NCBI RefSeq assembly: GCF_900112345.1
Contig: NZ_FOLB01000002.1
Span: forward strand, 310,001-374,000
Reading direction: 5' to 3'
DNA: 64,000 nucleotides
Source of the DNA: Nocardioides terrae
Lineage (GTDB): Bacteria; Actinomycetota; Actinomycetes; Propionibacteriales; Nocardioidaceae
Part shown: positions 17,401 to 26,033 of the stretch, piece after piece
How positions within the stretch are numbered: the first letter of the stretch is position 1
Layout of the letters: every line of letters starts with the position of its first letter
The notes under the pieces: model-generated
Seen by the model: only the letters and a program-made list of their open reading frames with translations
What the model was told of the DNA's origin: nothing
Database searches by the model: none
Translations under genes and position numbers: made by a program

Positions 17401-20400
17401 CGCAGCCCGGTGACCGTGCCGTTGTCGGCGACGGTCGAGAAGTCCGGAGCCGGGACGGCATCGGTGCCGGCCGGGACCTGGGTGGCGACGACCTTGAACG
17501 GCCGGCCGCCGTCGCCCTGGAACGACTCGTCGAAGCTGAGCCCCGCCGGAAGGGTGTCCTCGACCACGAGACCGGGCAGGTCGGCGGTGCCGGTGTTGGT
17601 CACCTTGAGCAGGAACGGCGCCGTCTCACCGGGGGCGATGGAGCTGTTCGGGCTCTTGTCGACCGAGAGCTGGGGGCTGCCGGCGACGAACCCGAGCGTG
17701 GCGTCCACGGGGTCGATCGGCTGGGTCGTGCCGGCCGCCTGCAGTCGGGTCTCGAAGCCGCCGGTGGCCGTGTTGGTCAGCGTCACCCGACCGACGGGCT
17801 GGCCGTCGGAGCGCCGGGCGGCACGCGGGTGCACGTCGACGACGACCGCGCCGGTGCAGGAGGCTGGCGTCGGCGAGCCCTCGCAGGGGCGCAGGGCGTA
17901 GCCGCCGGTGCTGGAGGTGAAGGTGAACCGCAGGCCGATCACGTCGCCGGCCGCGACCCCGGTCGGCAGGCCCCACGGTGCTGCGCCATCCGGCGAGCCG
18001 GGCTTCCAACCGGTCGAGGTGAGTGCGTCGATCGTGACCCGGTCCGCGCCGAGCGGGAAGGTGACCGCGCTGATCGTGCCGAGGTCGACGGCGTCCCAGA
18101 AGTCGCTGGTGTCACCGGCGGCGACACGGTCGTCGTCGGTCACCAGCAGACGGTTCGCGCTGACGTTGCCCGTGTTCGCGACGGTCAGCCTGAGCTTGGC
18201 CGTCTGCTGGCCCACGCCCGGGATCTGCTCGGCGAGCTGGCCGGGCTGCAGGGACTTGTTGAGCACGGCGCCGCTCGAGGCGGGCGCCGTCTGCACGCCC
18301 GCGGCGCAGACGTCGCCGCTGAAGCCGGACCACCCCGTCGCCCAGCTGGAGAAGCAGTTGGTCACCTGCTGGCCGTCGGTGATCCCGTCGCGGCGCTGCA
18401 CCGTGAGCCGCAGGAAGACGCGCTTGGTCGGGGTCAGCTCGCCGAGGACCCGGACCCGCACACCGGTGGCCGCCTCGAGCAGGGCGCTGTCGCTGGCGTC
18501 GTAGGTGACCCACTGACCGGTGCCGCGCGGGTCGTAGACCTCGAGCGCAGTGGCCGGCGTACCCGAATCCTTGGTCACGGTCGCCGACAGGAGCCGGACG
18601 GTGTCGAACGGGTTGTCCTGGGCACGCGGCGTGCCGTCGGCGTCCGCCGGCGGGTCGCTGATCACCGGCGACACGAGCGGCAGGTTGCCGTTGTTGGTGA
18701 GGGTGAGGTCGAAGTCGACCGGCTGACCGGGCGGAAGGGTGGACTGGCTGCTCGTCTTCGTGCCCGACCCCGAGCTACGGGGGGCTTCCACCGTCAGGCT
18801 CGCGCAAGCGTTCCCAGCGGCCGTGCCCGTGCTGTTCGACGTCGTCGCCTTCGCCTGCCAGGAGGCACAGTTCCCGACACCCGGGGAAGTGCCGTTCGGC
18901 AGGTCGTCGTCGTCGACGGAGTCGTTCAAGGTGCCGTGGATGTCGAGGTACGCCGTGCTGCCCTCGGCGATCGTCGCCTGGTCGTCGGCGTCCACGCCGG
19001 TGTAGGTGACCTCGAGACCGGTCACCCCGACACCCGGTCCGGTGACGTCAACGGTGGCGTTGGCCGTGTGCGTGAAGGTCGCCGTGGTGCTGTCCGCGTA
19101 GGTGACCACGAGGCTCGCCGACGTGGCTCCGGCCGGCAACCGGAGCCGCACCGACGTCACGTCGACGGAGTCGAACTCCGAGAGGCCGGCGGCCGCCCCG
19201 GGGTCCGGCTCCGTGATGACGAGCGTCCGCAGCGGGAACGGCGAGAAGTTCTTGGCCGAGATCGTCGCGGTCACCGGGGAGTGCCGGCCGACGACGGCGT
19301 ACTCGCCGGCGCCCCGGGACCAGTCACCGTCGGTGTCGGCGACGAAGGTCTTCTGCGCGTTGACCAGGACCGTGTCGGGGAGGATGTCGAAGGTGTCGCA
19401 GGCCTGGGTGCCGGTGGTGCTGACACCCGCGTCGTCGACGGCGGCTGGGACGGCGCAGTTCGACACCGTCTGGCGGCTGCTGGGCTTGATCGGGCTTCCG
19501 CTGGTGCGGAGCGCGTCACGAAGGCGCAGCCCGGCGCGCACCTCGCCGCCGGTCGCGTCGTAGGGGAGGGCGGCCCCGCCGGCGTCGACGAAGACGACGC
19601 GGATCCCGGTCACCTGGCCAGCGGAGGGGACGGCGAACGTGCCCGTCGACGTCCGCGTGTCGACCAGGGCATAGTCACCGGCGGCACAGGTGCCGGCCGG
19701 CTGCGTGCAGACCAGCAGACGCGCGGTGTCGGCACCGGCCGGGAGCCGGGTGAGCTCGACTCCGGTCAGGTCGAAGCGCTCGTACGTCGCGGCGGTGTCG
19801 TCGGTCAGTGAGAGCTCGTCGATGATGACGGGGCCGGTGGAGGCGTTGCGCACGCCCAGCACCGCGGTGGTGTCCTCGTCGCTCCCCGCGATGGCGGAGC
19901 CATCGGTCCAGTTCTTCGTGGCGACGGGCTTGACCACGCGAGGCACCTCGACGTCGACCACGTTGGTGTCCGACGCCTCCGGCGCGTTGTCGGCGACAGT
20001 GGTCGCGGTGTTGCTGATCGTGCTGCCGTCGGCGAGCCCGGTGTCCGCCGGCAGCCGCACGCCGATCTCAAGGACGCGGGTGGCGCCGTCGTTCAGGCCG
20101 ACCGAGCCGACGGGGGCCTGGAGGGGCTCGAGGAACGAGATCGTCAGCGTCCGGGTGGCGGAGTCGTAGGTGACCGTCCGCTGAGCGGTCGCCTGCGGCA
20201 GCGAGGTGACGTCGAGCCCCGCGGGAAGCACGTCGGTGACGGTCTGGTTGACGCACCCGGCGGTCAGGCCGGAGCAGCGCGCGGCGACGGTGTAGGTGAA
20301 CTGGTCACCGGGGCGCGCCGGCGTTCCGTTGAGGTCGTTCTCCTTCGTCACGCCGACCACCGACTGAGGAACCGCGGCGGCCAGGGCACGGACACCGGAG

Positions 20401-20648
20401 CGGGTCGACGCCTGGGGGCCGGTCGACGGGTCGGCGGACGGGTCGGCGGAGGGGTCGGCGGAGGGGCTGGTCGACGGGCTGCCGACCTCGTCCGACGCGG
20501 CGTCGCTCGCCACATCGCCATTGGCGGAGGCGGTGGAGCTGGTCGCCGTGGGAGTCGGGTCCGGTTCCGAGGCGAATGACGTCCCACTGGCGACGACCAG
20601 CAGGGCGGTCGCCCAGATGACGGCGTGGCGCCACCGACGCGCGGCCAT
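14421..20648 (-). CDS. Giant LASTG cell-wall surface protein with pilin-like repeats
   Basis: A 2075-aa exported protein. Residues 1-27 are a signal peptide, followed by a Ser/Thr/Pro-rich stalk with PSAD repeats encoded by about four 12-bp tandem units (around 20422-20465). The middle, about 85-1390, is a series of DUF11-like adhesion domains (for example TVTDVLPAGLDV, VEDTLPAGLSFDESF). The last 630 residues are six DUF5979/SpaA-like repeats. Each has a Lys near its first strand, a Pro-x-Gly-x-x-Cys...Glu-Thr segment and an Asn in a final NTF-type strand, the arrangement of self-forming isopeptide bonds, plus two Cys. The C-terminus is a sorting signal: LASTG (2041-2045), a hydrophobic helix and RRRR. 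It would be wall-anchored by the adjacent sortase and act as an adhesin or surface stalk; its ligand is unknown. Confidence 0.92.
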   Translation of the reverse strand: MAARRWRHAVIWATALLVVASGTSFASEPDPTPTATSSTASANGDVASDAASDEVGSPSTSPSADPSADPSADPSTGPQASTRSGVRALAAAVPQSVVGVTKENDLNGTPARPGDQFTYTVAARCSGLTAGCVNQTVTDVLPAGLDVTSLPQATAQRTVTYDSATRTLTISFLEPLQAPVGSVGLNDGATRVLEIGVRLPADTGLADGSTISNTATTVADNAPEASDTNVVDVEVPRVVKPVATKNWTDGSAIAGSDEDTTAVLGVRNASTGPVIIDELSLTDDTAATYERFDLTGVELTRLPAGADTARLLVCTQPAGTCAAGDYALVDTRTSTGTFAVPSAGQVTGIRVVFVDAGGAALPYDATGGEVRAGLRLRDALRTSGSPIKPSSRQTVSNCAVPAAVDDAGVSTTGTQACDTFDILPDTVLVNAQKTFVADTDGDWSRGAGEYAVVGRHSPVTATISAKNFSPFPLRTLVITEPDPGAAAGLSEFDSVDVTSVRLRLPAGATSASLVVTYADSTTATFTHTANATVDVTGPGVGVTGLEVTYTGVDADDQATIAEGSTAYLDIHGTLNDSVDDDDLPNGTSPGVGNCASWQAKATTSNSTGTAAGNACASLTVEAPRSSGSGTKTSSQSTLPPGQPVDFDLTLTNNGNLPLVSPVISDPPADADGTPRAQDNPFDTVRLLSATVTKDSGTPATALEVYDPRGTGQWVTYDASDSALLEAATGVRVRVLGELTPTKRVFLRLTVQRRDGITDGQQVTNCFSSWATGWSGFSGDVCAAGVQTAPASSGAVLNKSLQPGQLAEQIPGVGQQTAKLRLTVANTGNVSANRLLVTDDDRVAAGDTSDFWDAVDLGTISAVTFPLGADRVTIDALTSTGWKPGSPDGAAPWGLPTGVAAGDVIGLRFTFTSSTGGYALRPCEGSPTPASCTGAVVVDVHPRAARRSDGQPVGRVTLTNTATGGFETRLQAAGTTQPIDPVDATLGFVAGSPQLSVDKSPNSSIAPGETAPFLLKVTNTGTADLPGLVVEDTLPAGLSFDESFQGDGGRPFKVVATQVPAGTDAVPAPDFSTVADNGTVTGLRWSFGSWVLRPGATLTLQIQVTLAPGVVEGQVSTNRMGATSSHPQLACGTGSGTSSDGSFGAGTWCTDSAAVTTKAGAAFQARKWVAGTDALGWWNNVAQQAVPIGDASCPARTEAGRTYTAYPCVALVNPGDRFDYLLRFVNAGTEPATAMRVVDRFPVEGDKGVVLSSTDRGTQWDNRPTLATEPALVGAGALVTTYADSEPLCTGDLSMANTCAAGSWSAPFGPSAVAAQMRVSWGTPLAPGDGVSIRFSMNTPLQVTRVADPTIAWNSFGHAETTKRSAGADRVLPATEPIQVGVATAYGTLRVTKQVTQNPGALPVSGLQFKFAYSCTIDPVGNPEQTVATGTLSLHDGEHADVTGVPAGARCEVTETDAQGGVSDHPTGDPVAVTIKPQLGTQDNASAVTISNAFPLTSLTVSKTVAGPAAQYGAGKSYPVTVDCSFAGTTVTGFPQTVSVAAGDAERLDVPTGALCTATELDAHGATGTVVAPSTGVQVTADGAAQLAVTNTFEQGHLRIVKRIAGAGAPLPRGPFTFQVACTFDGDAIAPVTVEAHRLAGESEISADVPLLLPVGAVCTVSETGNGGADATPAPVTVTIVQNADDNTVEATFTNEFSAGTVALSKVLAGAGATAAYATNATFTVLVTCAQGSATSVVYSAPVQIKGGERHELTDADGDPVLLPLGTRCWAEETATGGATSHSSATGSYADGAEVVDGTPSDLQHLELTVTNTFDLASLTLSKKVEGAAAAFASGRTYDVAVSCVLPQNGVDTPLVTDEPHALQAGQSVTVADLPVGAACWARETDAGGATSSRVTHPTRSGALALTATGGDVTVTNTFDAAQLLIEKKVVNGPVGPYPFVLACTTAQGAVTLPARDAAFKLSNGGRKRVEVPLGASCTVKETHVAEDDTVTYSDSDRRAGGRRDGRVVAAPGSTVRVTNTFSGATGDVSASAGDPSASGALASTGGPSWWLLPVGVLLIAGGSAAAWAARRRRAS

Positions 20649-21173
20649 CAGCGCAGTCCCCCGACAGTCGCGATGTGTGTCCCGAAAGGCAGCGCGAATC
20701 CCATGTCGCGCACGGCAAGCATGTGCGTGTGTCCCCTAACGATGCCGCCCCATGCGGCCTCTTGACCCGGCTGGTGCCCAAAGCCCCCACAGGCTGGGTG
20801 CGCGACACAGGTCGCACGACGGGTCGGTGCCAGCATGGATGCGATCTGGCTCGACGGTCCCAAGAAGGGCGGGGAACCACCGGCCGGATCAGCGGGCTTT
20901 GCCCGACGATCCGCTCAGGTCGCCGCTCCTCCGGCCGGCGCCGGGCCCGGGTTCACCGTCCCGGTCACCGGGCCCGAACGGGCCACGGGCGGACGAGGTG
21001 TTCGGTGGACGAAGTGGCCGTTCCGCGCCGCCTCCTGAGGCGCGTGCCCTATCGTCCTTTACTCATCCGAGTCAGCGTTCGAGGGGGATCGCGATGCGTC
21101 GCGAGGTGTGCGGAGGACGGCCCGTCGACCGTCGGAGCATCGCAGGACTCGCGGCAGCGGCGAGGGGGACGAG
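20649..21173. other. Divergent intergenic region
   Basis: These 525 bases separate the surface-protein gene (leftward) from the LuxR-type gene (rightward) and should hold both promoters. The leader of the surface protein, read on the minus strand, has GGGGGA eight bases before its ATG and two GGGACACAC direct repeats further up. Short GC palindromes (CGGGCCCG) occur twice around 20940-20975. I see no convincing -35/-10 pair, riboswitch or small gene; short open frames here look like chance. Confidence 0.5.
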
Positions 21174-23741
21174 GTGACGACGACCCCGGTCGCGGGCCCG
21201 TTCCTCCCTCGCCCCCATCTCCTCGACCGGATCGCGCGTGGCGCCCGGTTGACCGTCCTGCGGGCGCCGGCGGGCTTCGGCAAGACCGTGCTCCTGCGCC
21301 AGTGGGTCGACCGGGACCTCGACGGCGGGTCGCTCCTGGTGGGCGTCCGTGTACGACCCGGGGAGGGCGACCCGGGCAGCTTCTGGATCTCGATGATGGA
21401 GGCGCTCACCGACCGGGGGCTGCCGGAGCCGTCGACCTCACACCTGCGCTCGCCCCAGTCGTCGGCAGCCCGGATCATCAGCGCTGCCGGCCGGCCACTG
21501 GTCCTCTACGTCGACGGCTTCGAGAACGTCGCCACCCCAGCGGCCGAGGGGGCCCTGCTCGACCTGGTCCGCCACGTTCCAGACCTACGGCTCGTCGTCG
21601 CGACGCGGAGCCACCGCCATTTCGGTGCCCGAGTGACGTCGGGTCTGACGGTCACCGAGCTGACCGGTGAGGACCTGCTGTTCAGCGACCAGGAGACGGC
21701 GGCCCTCGCCGAGGTGGTCGACGGCGCGCCGTCGACACCTCCTCACCTGGCCGCTCTCCGGGAGGCGTCGGGAGGCTGGCCGGAGCTCACTCGCGCCATG
21801 CTCGAGGCACTGCGGCACGCGCCGGCCGACGGCGCAGAGGTGCCGGGGCTGCTCGAGCAGGTCGCGGCCGAATGGCTGCGCGATCGTCTCCTTCCAAGCG
21901 TCGCCGAGCCCGAGGCGATGCGATTCGCCGCCGTCACGGCGCTGCCGGACGAGGTCAACGCCGACCTCGCCGGGTTGCTCACCGCCGACCCTGCGGCCGC
22001 TCCCAGGTTCGAGGCCCTCGTCGCCGCTGGAGGGCTGGTCCCCGTCGGCACGCGGGGCGCAGGGTCGATGTACCGCTGGCCGGCGGCGGTGCGCCGGTCC
22101 CTCATCGACGACCTGCACCGCCACCAGTCCGAGCACCTGCCCGAGCTGGACCGGCGTCTGGCGCGGTGGTACGCCGACCACGACCGTCCGGCCGAGGCAC
22201 TCGCGCATGCCGTGAGTGCCGCCGCCTGGCCGCTGGTCGTCGAGATCGTGGACGGCTCCTGGCGGCTGCTGCTCGACTCCCACGGCCGGGCGCTCGAGGA
22301 GGCGCTGCTCGCGGTGCCGACCACGGAGATCCTCGGCGACTCCTCCGTCGGCCCGGCACGCGCGCTCCGGGCGCTCGTCCTGGGGATCGACGACCCGGCG
22401 TTGAGTGCCGCCATCCTGCCTGCGGAGCCGGACGACCTCGCCCGGCTCGGCGCGACGGACGCCGCGATCACGGCGCTGGGCACCGGGATGGCGGTCCTGT
22501 CGGCACTTCGGACACCGCCTCGACTGCCGGAGGCGGTCGTGCTCGCCGAGCGCCTTGCCCAGCTAGCGGCTACCGCCCGCGAGGCCCGCCCGGGCGAGGT
22601 CGCCGACCTCTACGGCTCGGTCAGGCTCGAGGTGGGCGAGACGTACCTTGCCGCCGGTGACCTGCGCCGCAGCATCACACACCTCGAGGAGGCGAGCCGT
22701 CGCTCGTCGGGCTCCCCAGGTCGGCCCGAGGGCCATGCGGCGGCGCGGCTGGCCCTAGCGCACGCGCTGCACGGTGACGTGCTCGATGCCAGCAGCTGGT
22801 TGCAACCCCCGACCGCCGAGCGGGCAACGGATGATCGGACACGGCTCGGTGACCGGCTCGATAGAGGCGTCGCCCGGCTGCTGCTGGCGGTGGACACCCT
22901 GGACCTGCCGTCGGCGAGGCGGGCCGAGCGCGAGCTGCGGGGAAGCGCCGTGCCCGGCGCGAGGTGGGGCCACCAGCTCTACGCCCGCGCGCTCCTCGCC
23001 GTCCACACCGGAACCTCGGCGGGCGTCCTGCAGCAGATCGACGCAGCTCGGCGCCGGCGGAGCACCGTGTCGGAATCGGCTGCGCCCCTCCTCGCAGCGG
23101 TCGAGGCGGAGCTCCTCCTCGCCCTCGGACAGGGCAACCAGGCGCGCGCCGTCCTCCAGGGCGAGCACCGCCGCTCGCCGTCGCTCAAGGTGGCCCGAGC
23201 GCGGCTCGCGCTGCTGTCCGGCGATGCCACGACAGCGCTCGCGCTGACCGGCGACGCCGGGTGGGAGCGACGCGCCTGCTACCGACATCGGCAGGAGATG
23301 CTCCTCCTGCGGGCTGTGGCCGCGCACCGATCGGGTGAGGCAGCGGCGGCTACGGACGCTCTGCGCGAGGCGGTGCTGGCCGCTCGCACGACGGGCGCGA
23401 TCCGTCCCTTCTCAACCGTTCCGCGGGCCGACCTGGCAGAGCTGGCCGCGGGCCTCCCGGCTGCGGTCGAGCTCCTCGCCGAGGAGCCTCTAGCAGGCGC
23501 CCCGGACGTCTTCGCCCGGCCGATCACCCTCGTCGAGCTGACCCCGCGCGAGCAGGTGGTCCTCGATCGCATCGCGGAGGGCCTGTCGATCCGGCAGGTG
23601 GCCGTTGACCTCAGAGTTTCCTACAGCACCGTCCGTACCCAGCAGCGGAGCCTCTACCGCAAGCTCGGCGTCGAGTCCCAGCAGGATGCCGTCGCGCGGG
23701 CGCGCGCGGCGGGCCTGATCTCGGGCAGACGCCAGCCGTGA
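21174..23741 (+). CDS. LuxR-family transcriptional regulator, MalT/LAL-like
   Basis: An 855-aa STAND-type regulator. The N-terminal ATPase has Walker A APAGFGKT (31-38) and a Walker B-like VLYVDGFEN (about 110-118) in place of the usual VIDDLH. A long helical, TPR-like middle follows, then a C-terminal LuxR helix-turn-helix: LTPREQVVLDRIAEGLSIRQVAVDLRVSYSTVRTQQRSLYRKLGV (about 787-831). Proteins of this type are activated by a ligand and ATP and switch on nearby genes. The GTG at 21174 has GAGGGGG upstream and places the ATPase at the usual distance; an ATG-like start at 21108 is possible but lies in Arg-rich sequence. It is divergent from the surface protein gene, which it may control. Confidence 0.85.
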   Translation: MTTTPVAGPFLPRPHLLDRIARGARLTVLRAPAGFGKTVLLRQWVDRDLDGGSLLVGVRVRPGEGDPGSFWISMMEALTDRGLPEPSTSHLRSPQSSAARIISAAGRPLVLYVDGFENVATPAAEGALLDLVRHVPDLRLVVATRSHRHFGARVTSGLTVTELTGEDLLFSDQETAALAEVVDGAPSTPPHLAALREASGGWPELTRAMLEALRHAPADGAEVPGLLEQVAAEWLRDRLLPSVAEPEAMRFAAVTALPDEVNADLAGLLTADPAAAPRFEALVAAGGLVPVGTRGAGSMYRWPAAVRRSLIDDLHRHQSEHLPELDRRLARWYADHDRPAEALAHAVSAAAWPLVVEIVDGSWRLLLDSHGRALEEALLAVPTTEILGDSSVGPARALRALVLGIDDPALSAAILPAEPDDLARLGATDAAITALGTGMAVLSALRTPPRLPEAVVLAERLAQLAATAREARPGEVADLYGSVRLEVGETYLAAGDLRRSITHLEEASRRSSGSPGRPEGHAAARLALAHALHGDVLDASSWLQPPTAERATDDRTRLGDRLDRGVARLLLAVDTLDLPSARRAERELRGSAVPGARWGHQLYARALLAVHTGTSAGVLQQIDAARRRRSTVSESAAPLLAAVEAELLLALGQGNQARAVLQGEHRRSPSLKVARARLALLSGDATTALALTGDAGWERRACYRHRQEMLLLRAVAAHRSGEAAAATDALREAVLAARTTGAIRPFSTVPRADLAELAAGLPAAVELLAEEPLAGAPDVFARPITLVELTPREQVVLDRIAEGLSIRQVAVDLRVSYSTVRTQQRSLYRKLGVESQQDAVARARAAGLISGRRQP

Positions 23742-23810
23742 CCGATGTGGGCGCCTCGCTGCACTTGGCCGGACGACCGTTGACGCGGTCTCTTGCCACT
23801 CTCTCCTAGA

Positions 23811-23830
23811 TGTTCGATCCTGTGCGAACA
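23811..23830. promoter_or_regulatory. Inverted repeat, probable DeoR autoregulatory operator
   Basis: TGTTCG and CGAACA form a perfect 6-bp inverted repeat separated by 8 bases, 30 bases before the DeoR-family start codon. The TGTTCGA half-site recurs before the sugar-transporter gene (24712-24719). Family knowledge that DeoR repressors bind inverted or direct repeats near their own promoters supports the assignment. Confidence 0.5.
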
Positions 23831-23860
23831 CGACGAAACGGCGGAGCTGGAGGCAACGGG

Positions 23861-24628
23861 ATGCTGGCGGAGCAGCGCCGACGCGCGATCCTGTCTGAGC
23901 TGCGTCGCACCGGGGCGGTGAAGGTCGCAGACCTCACCGACCTGCTCGGCGTCTCCGAGATGACCATCCGCCGCGACCTGGAGCAGCTCAGCACCGACGG
24001 TCTCGCCGAGAAGGTGCACGGTGGTGCCGTGCTCGGCGGCTCGGCGATCTTCGAGCCGGGGTTCGCCGCGAAGAGCCAGCTCGCCGGGCCGGCCAAGCAG
24101 GCGATCGCCGCCGCGGCGACCGCCATGGTCCGGCCCGGCTCCGCGATCGCCCTCAGCGCCGGCACGACGACCTGGGCGATGGCGCGGCTCGTGGCCCACG
24201 TCGCCGATCTCACCGTGGTGACCAACTCGCCGAGCGTGGCGGACGCCGTGACGAGTGAGAACCCGCAGGCCACCGTCATCCTCACCGGAGGCGTCCGGAC
24301 TCCGAGCGACGCGCTCGTCGGTCCGATCGCCGACCGTACGATCGCCGGCCTGCACGTCGACCAGCTCTTCCTCGGAGTCCACGGCGCCGACCTCCACGAA
24401 GGCCTGACGACTCCCAACCTCGCCGAGGCGATGACCAACAAGGCGCTCATCGCCGCGGCGCGCGAGGTGGTCGTCGTGGCGGACAGCTCCAAGTGGGGCG
24501 TCGTGGGCTTCGCAGACATCGGCCCCCTGTCGCTGGCCGGCACCTTCGTCACGGACTCGGCGCTGCCTCGCCGCGCGGTCGCCGAGCTGCGCGAGCACGT
24601 CGACTCGGTGGTCGTCGCCGGCGCCTGA
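23861..24628 (+). CDS. DeoR/GlpR-family transcriptional repressor
   Basis: A 255-aa sugar-responsive repressor. The N-terminal winged helix reads MLAEQRRRAILSELRRTGAVKVADLTDLLGVSEMTIRRDLEQL, including the DeoR signature around VSEMTIRRDL. The C-terminal sugar-phosphate sensor has ALSAGTTTWAMAR, LTVVTNS, ILTGGVRTPSDALVGP and VVVADSSKWG. The ATG at 23861 is preceded by GGAGG and starts exactly at the conserved helix; a longer frame from 23810 overlaps the inverted repeat 23811-23830 and is rejected. It sits 106 bases before a sugar ABC importer on the same strand and probably represses that operon and itself until a sugar phosphate binds. Confidence 0.92.
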   Translation: MLAEQRRRAILSELRRTGAVKVADLTDLLGVSEMTIRRDLEQLSTDGLAEKVHGGAVLGGSAIFEPGFAAKSQLAGPAKQAIAAAATAMVRPGSAIALSAGTTTWAMARLVAHVADLTVVTNSPSVADAVTSENPQATVILTGGVRTPSDALVGPIADRTIAGLHVDQLFLGVHGADLHEGLTTPNLAEAMTNKALIAAAREVVVVADSSKWGVVGFADIGPLSLAGTFVTDSALPRRAVAELREHVDSVVVAGA

Positions 24629-24702
24629 CGAGGGCCCCGGATTGGGCATTGACAGTGACGCAGGCCACACGCTTGACTTCCTGGGACTTTATGAGCGGTT
24701 TC

Positions 24703-24719
24703 GTTCGACTCTGTTCGAC
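24703..24719. promoter_or_regulatory. Direct repeat before sugar importer, probable DeoR site
   Basis: Two GTTCGAC copies (24703-24709 and 24713-24719) are spaced 10 bases start to start, one helical turn, and lie just before the ribosome site of the binding-protein gene. They share the GTTCGA core with the inverted repeat before the DeoR gene. A TTGACA at 24649-24654 may be the -35 of the importer promoter, but no clear -10 follows. Confidence 0.45.
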
Positions 24720-24734
24720 CAGGGAGGCTTGCCA

Positions 24735-26033
24735 ATGCCGTCAGCACCAGAGCTCGCGTTCACCCGCCGATCACTCCTGCAGGGGAGTCTCGCCGCACTC
24801 GCACTCGGCGGCAGCGCCGGCGCGCTGGCCGGTTGCGGCAGCAGCGACTCCTCCTCGGGCGGCGGGGGGAAGACCGTATCGATCGGCTCCAACTACTCCG
24901 ACGCCGGCGTGAAGTCGGCGTTCGCAGCGGTGGTGGCCGACTTCAACAAGTCCTCCGGCCTGTCCGCCAAGGTGAACACCGTCGACCACAACACCTTCCA
25001 GAACAAGATCCAGACCTACCTCCAGGGCACCCCGGACGACGTCTTCTCCTGGTTCGCCGGCTACCGCATGAAGTTCTTCGCGGCCCAGGGCCTGGCCTCC
25101 CCGATCGACGACGTCTGGGACAAGATCGGCGACAGCTTCCCCGACTCGATCAAGAACGCCGCGAAGGCGGACGACGGCCACTACTACTTCGTGCCGCTCT
25201 ACAACTACCCGTGGGTGATGAACTACCGCCAGAGCGTGTTCGACGAGCACGGCTACTCGGTCCCGGCCACGTGGGACGACCTGATGGCGCTCTGCCAGAA
25301 GATGAAGTCCGACGGCCTGACGCCGATCTCCTTCGCCGACAAGGACGGCTGGCCCGCGATGGGCACCTTCGACATCCTCAACATGAGGATCAACGGCTAC
25401 CAGTTTCACGTCGACCTGATGGCCCACGACGAGTCGTGGACCGACCCCAAGGTGGTCAAGGTCTTCGATACCTGGAAGGAGCTGTTCCCCTACTACAGCA
25501 GCGGGCCCAACGGCCTGACGTGGGAGGAGGGCGCCCAAGACCTCCAGAACAAGAAGGCCGGGATGATGTTCCAGGGCGCCGGCCAGGTGGGGCAGCAGTT
25601 CTCCAAGGAGAACCTCGCCGACCTGCAGTTCTTCCCGTTCCCGGAGATCGACAGCGCCTACCCGATCGACAGCGGCATCGACGCGCCCATCGACGGGTTC
25701 ATGATGTCGAAGAAGCCGAAGAACAAGGCCGGCGCGACCAAGTTCCTCGAGTACCTCGGCACGGCGAAGGCCGAGGCGGCGTACCTCGCCTCGGACCCGA
25801 CCGACGTCGGCACCGCGAGCGACTACGACCAGAGCAGCTACAACCAGCTGCAGAAGGACTCGGCCGACATCATCTCCAAGACCAAGAACATCGCCCAGTT
25901 CCTCGACCGCGACACCAGGCCGGACTTCGCCTACCCCGTGGTTCAGAACGCCTTGCAGCAGTTCATCAACGACAAGGACAGCGCGGCCGCGGCCAAGTCG
26001 CTGGAGGACCAGGCGAAGACGATCTTCGTGTGA
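24735..26033 (+). CDS. Sugar ABC transporter substrate-binding lipoprotein (CUT1)
   Basis: A 432-aa family 1 solute-binding protein. The signal contains a twin-arginine motif (FTRRSLLQG) and a lipobox (LAGC, Cys34), so it looks like a Tat-exported lipoprotein. The mature protein has TYLQGTPDDVFSWFAGYRMKFFAAQGL, YYFVPLYNYPWVMNYRQSVFDEHGYSVPATWDDLMALCQKM and GKAEA-type C-terminal helices, as in carbohydrate-binding proteins for oligosaccharides. The ATG at 24735 follows a strong GGGAGG; the open frame from 24642 is an extension without a ribosome site. The stop overlaps the first permease start (GTGA). The ligand is a sugar, but the sequence does not show which. Confidence 0.92.
   Translation: MPSAPELAFTRRSLLQGSLAALALGGSAGALAGCGSSDSSSGGGGKTVSIGSNYSDAGVKSAFAAVVADFNKSSGLSAKVNTVDHNTFQNKIQTYLQGTPDDVFSWFAGYRMKFFAAQGLASPIDDVWDKIGDSFPDSIKNAAKADDGHYYFVPLYNYPWVMNYRQSVFDEHGYSVPATWDDLMALCQKMKSDGLTPISFADKDGWPAMGTFDILNMRINGYQFHVDLMAHDESWTDPKVVKVFDTWKELFPYYSSGPNGLTWEEGAQDLQNKKAGMMFQGAGQVGQQFSKENLADLQFFPFPEIDSAYPIDSGIDAPIDGFMMSKKPKNKAGATKFLEYLGTAKAEAAYLASDPTDVGTASDYDQSSYNQLQKDSADIISKTKNIAQFLDRDTRPDFAYPVVQNALQQFINDKDSAAAAKSLEDQAKTIFV

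Noticed and set aside
14415..19811. A 1798-codon open frame on the plus strand opposite the surface protein gene
   Set aside because: It has no domain-like sequence, is rich in Arg/Gly/Val as expected of antisense frames in GC-rich DNA, and mirrors the codon pattern of the real gene.
20648..20863. A 71-codon minus-strand frame upstream of the surface protein
   Set aside because: It ends exactly at the start of the surface protein, has no ribosome site or recognisable sequence, and is probably leader DNA.
23811..23830. TGTTCG/CGAACA before deoR read as a LexA box
   Set aside because: The half-sites are in the inverse order (GTTCG...CGAAC) compared with the LexA consensus (CGAAC...GTTCG), and the spacing differs.
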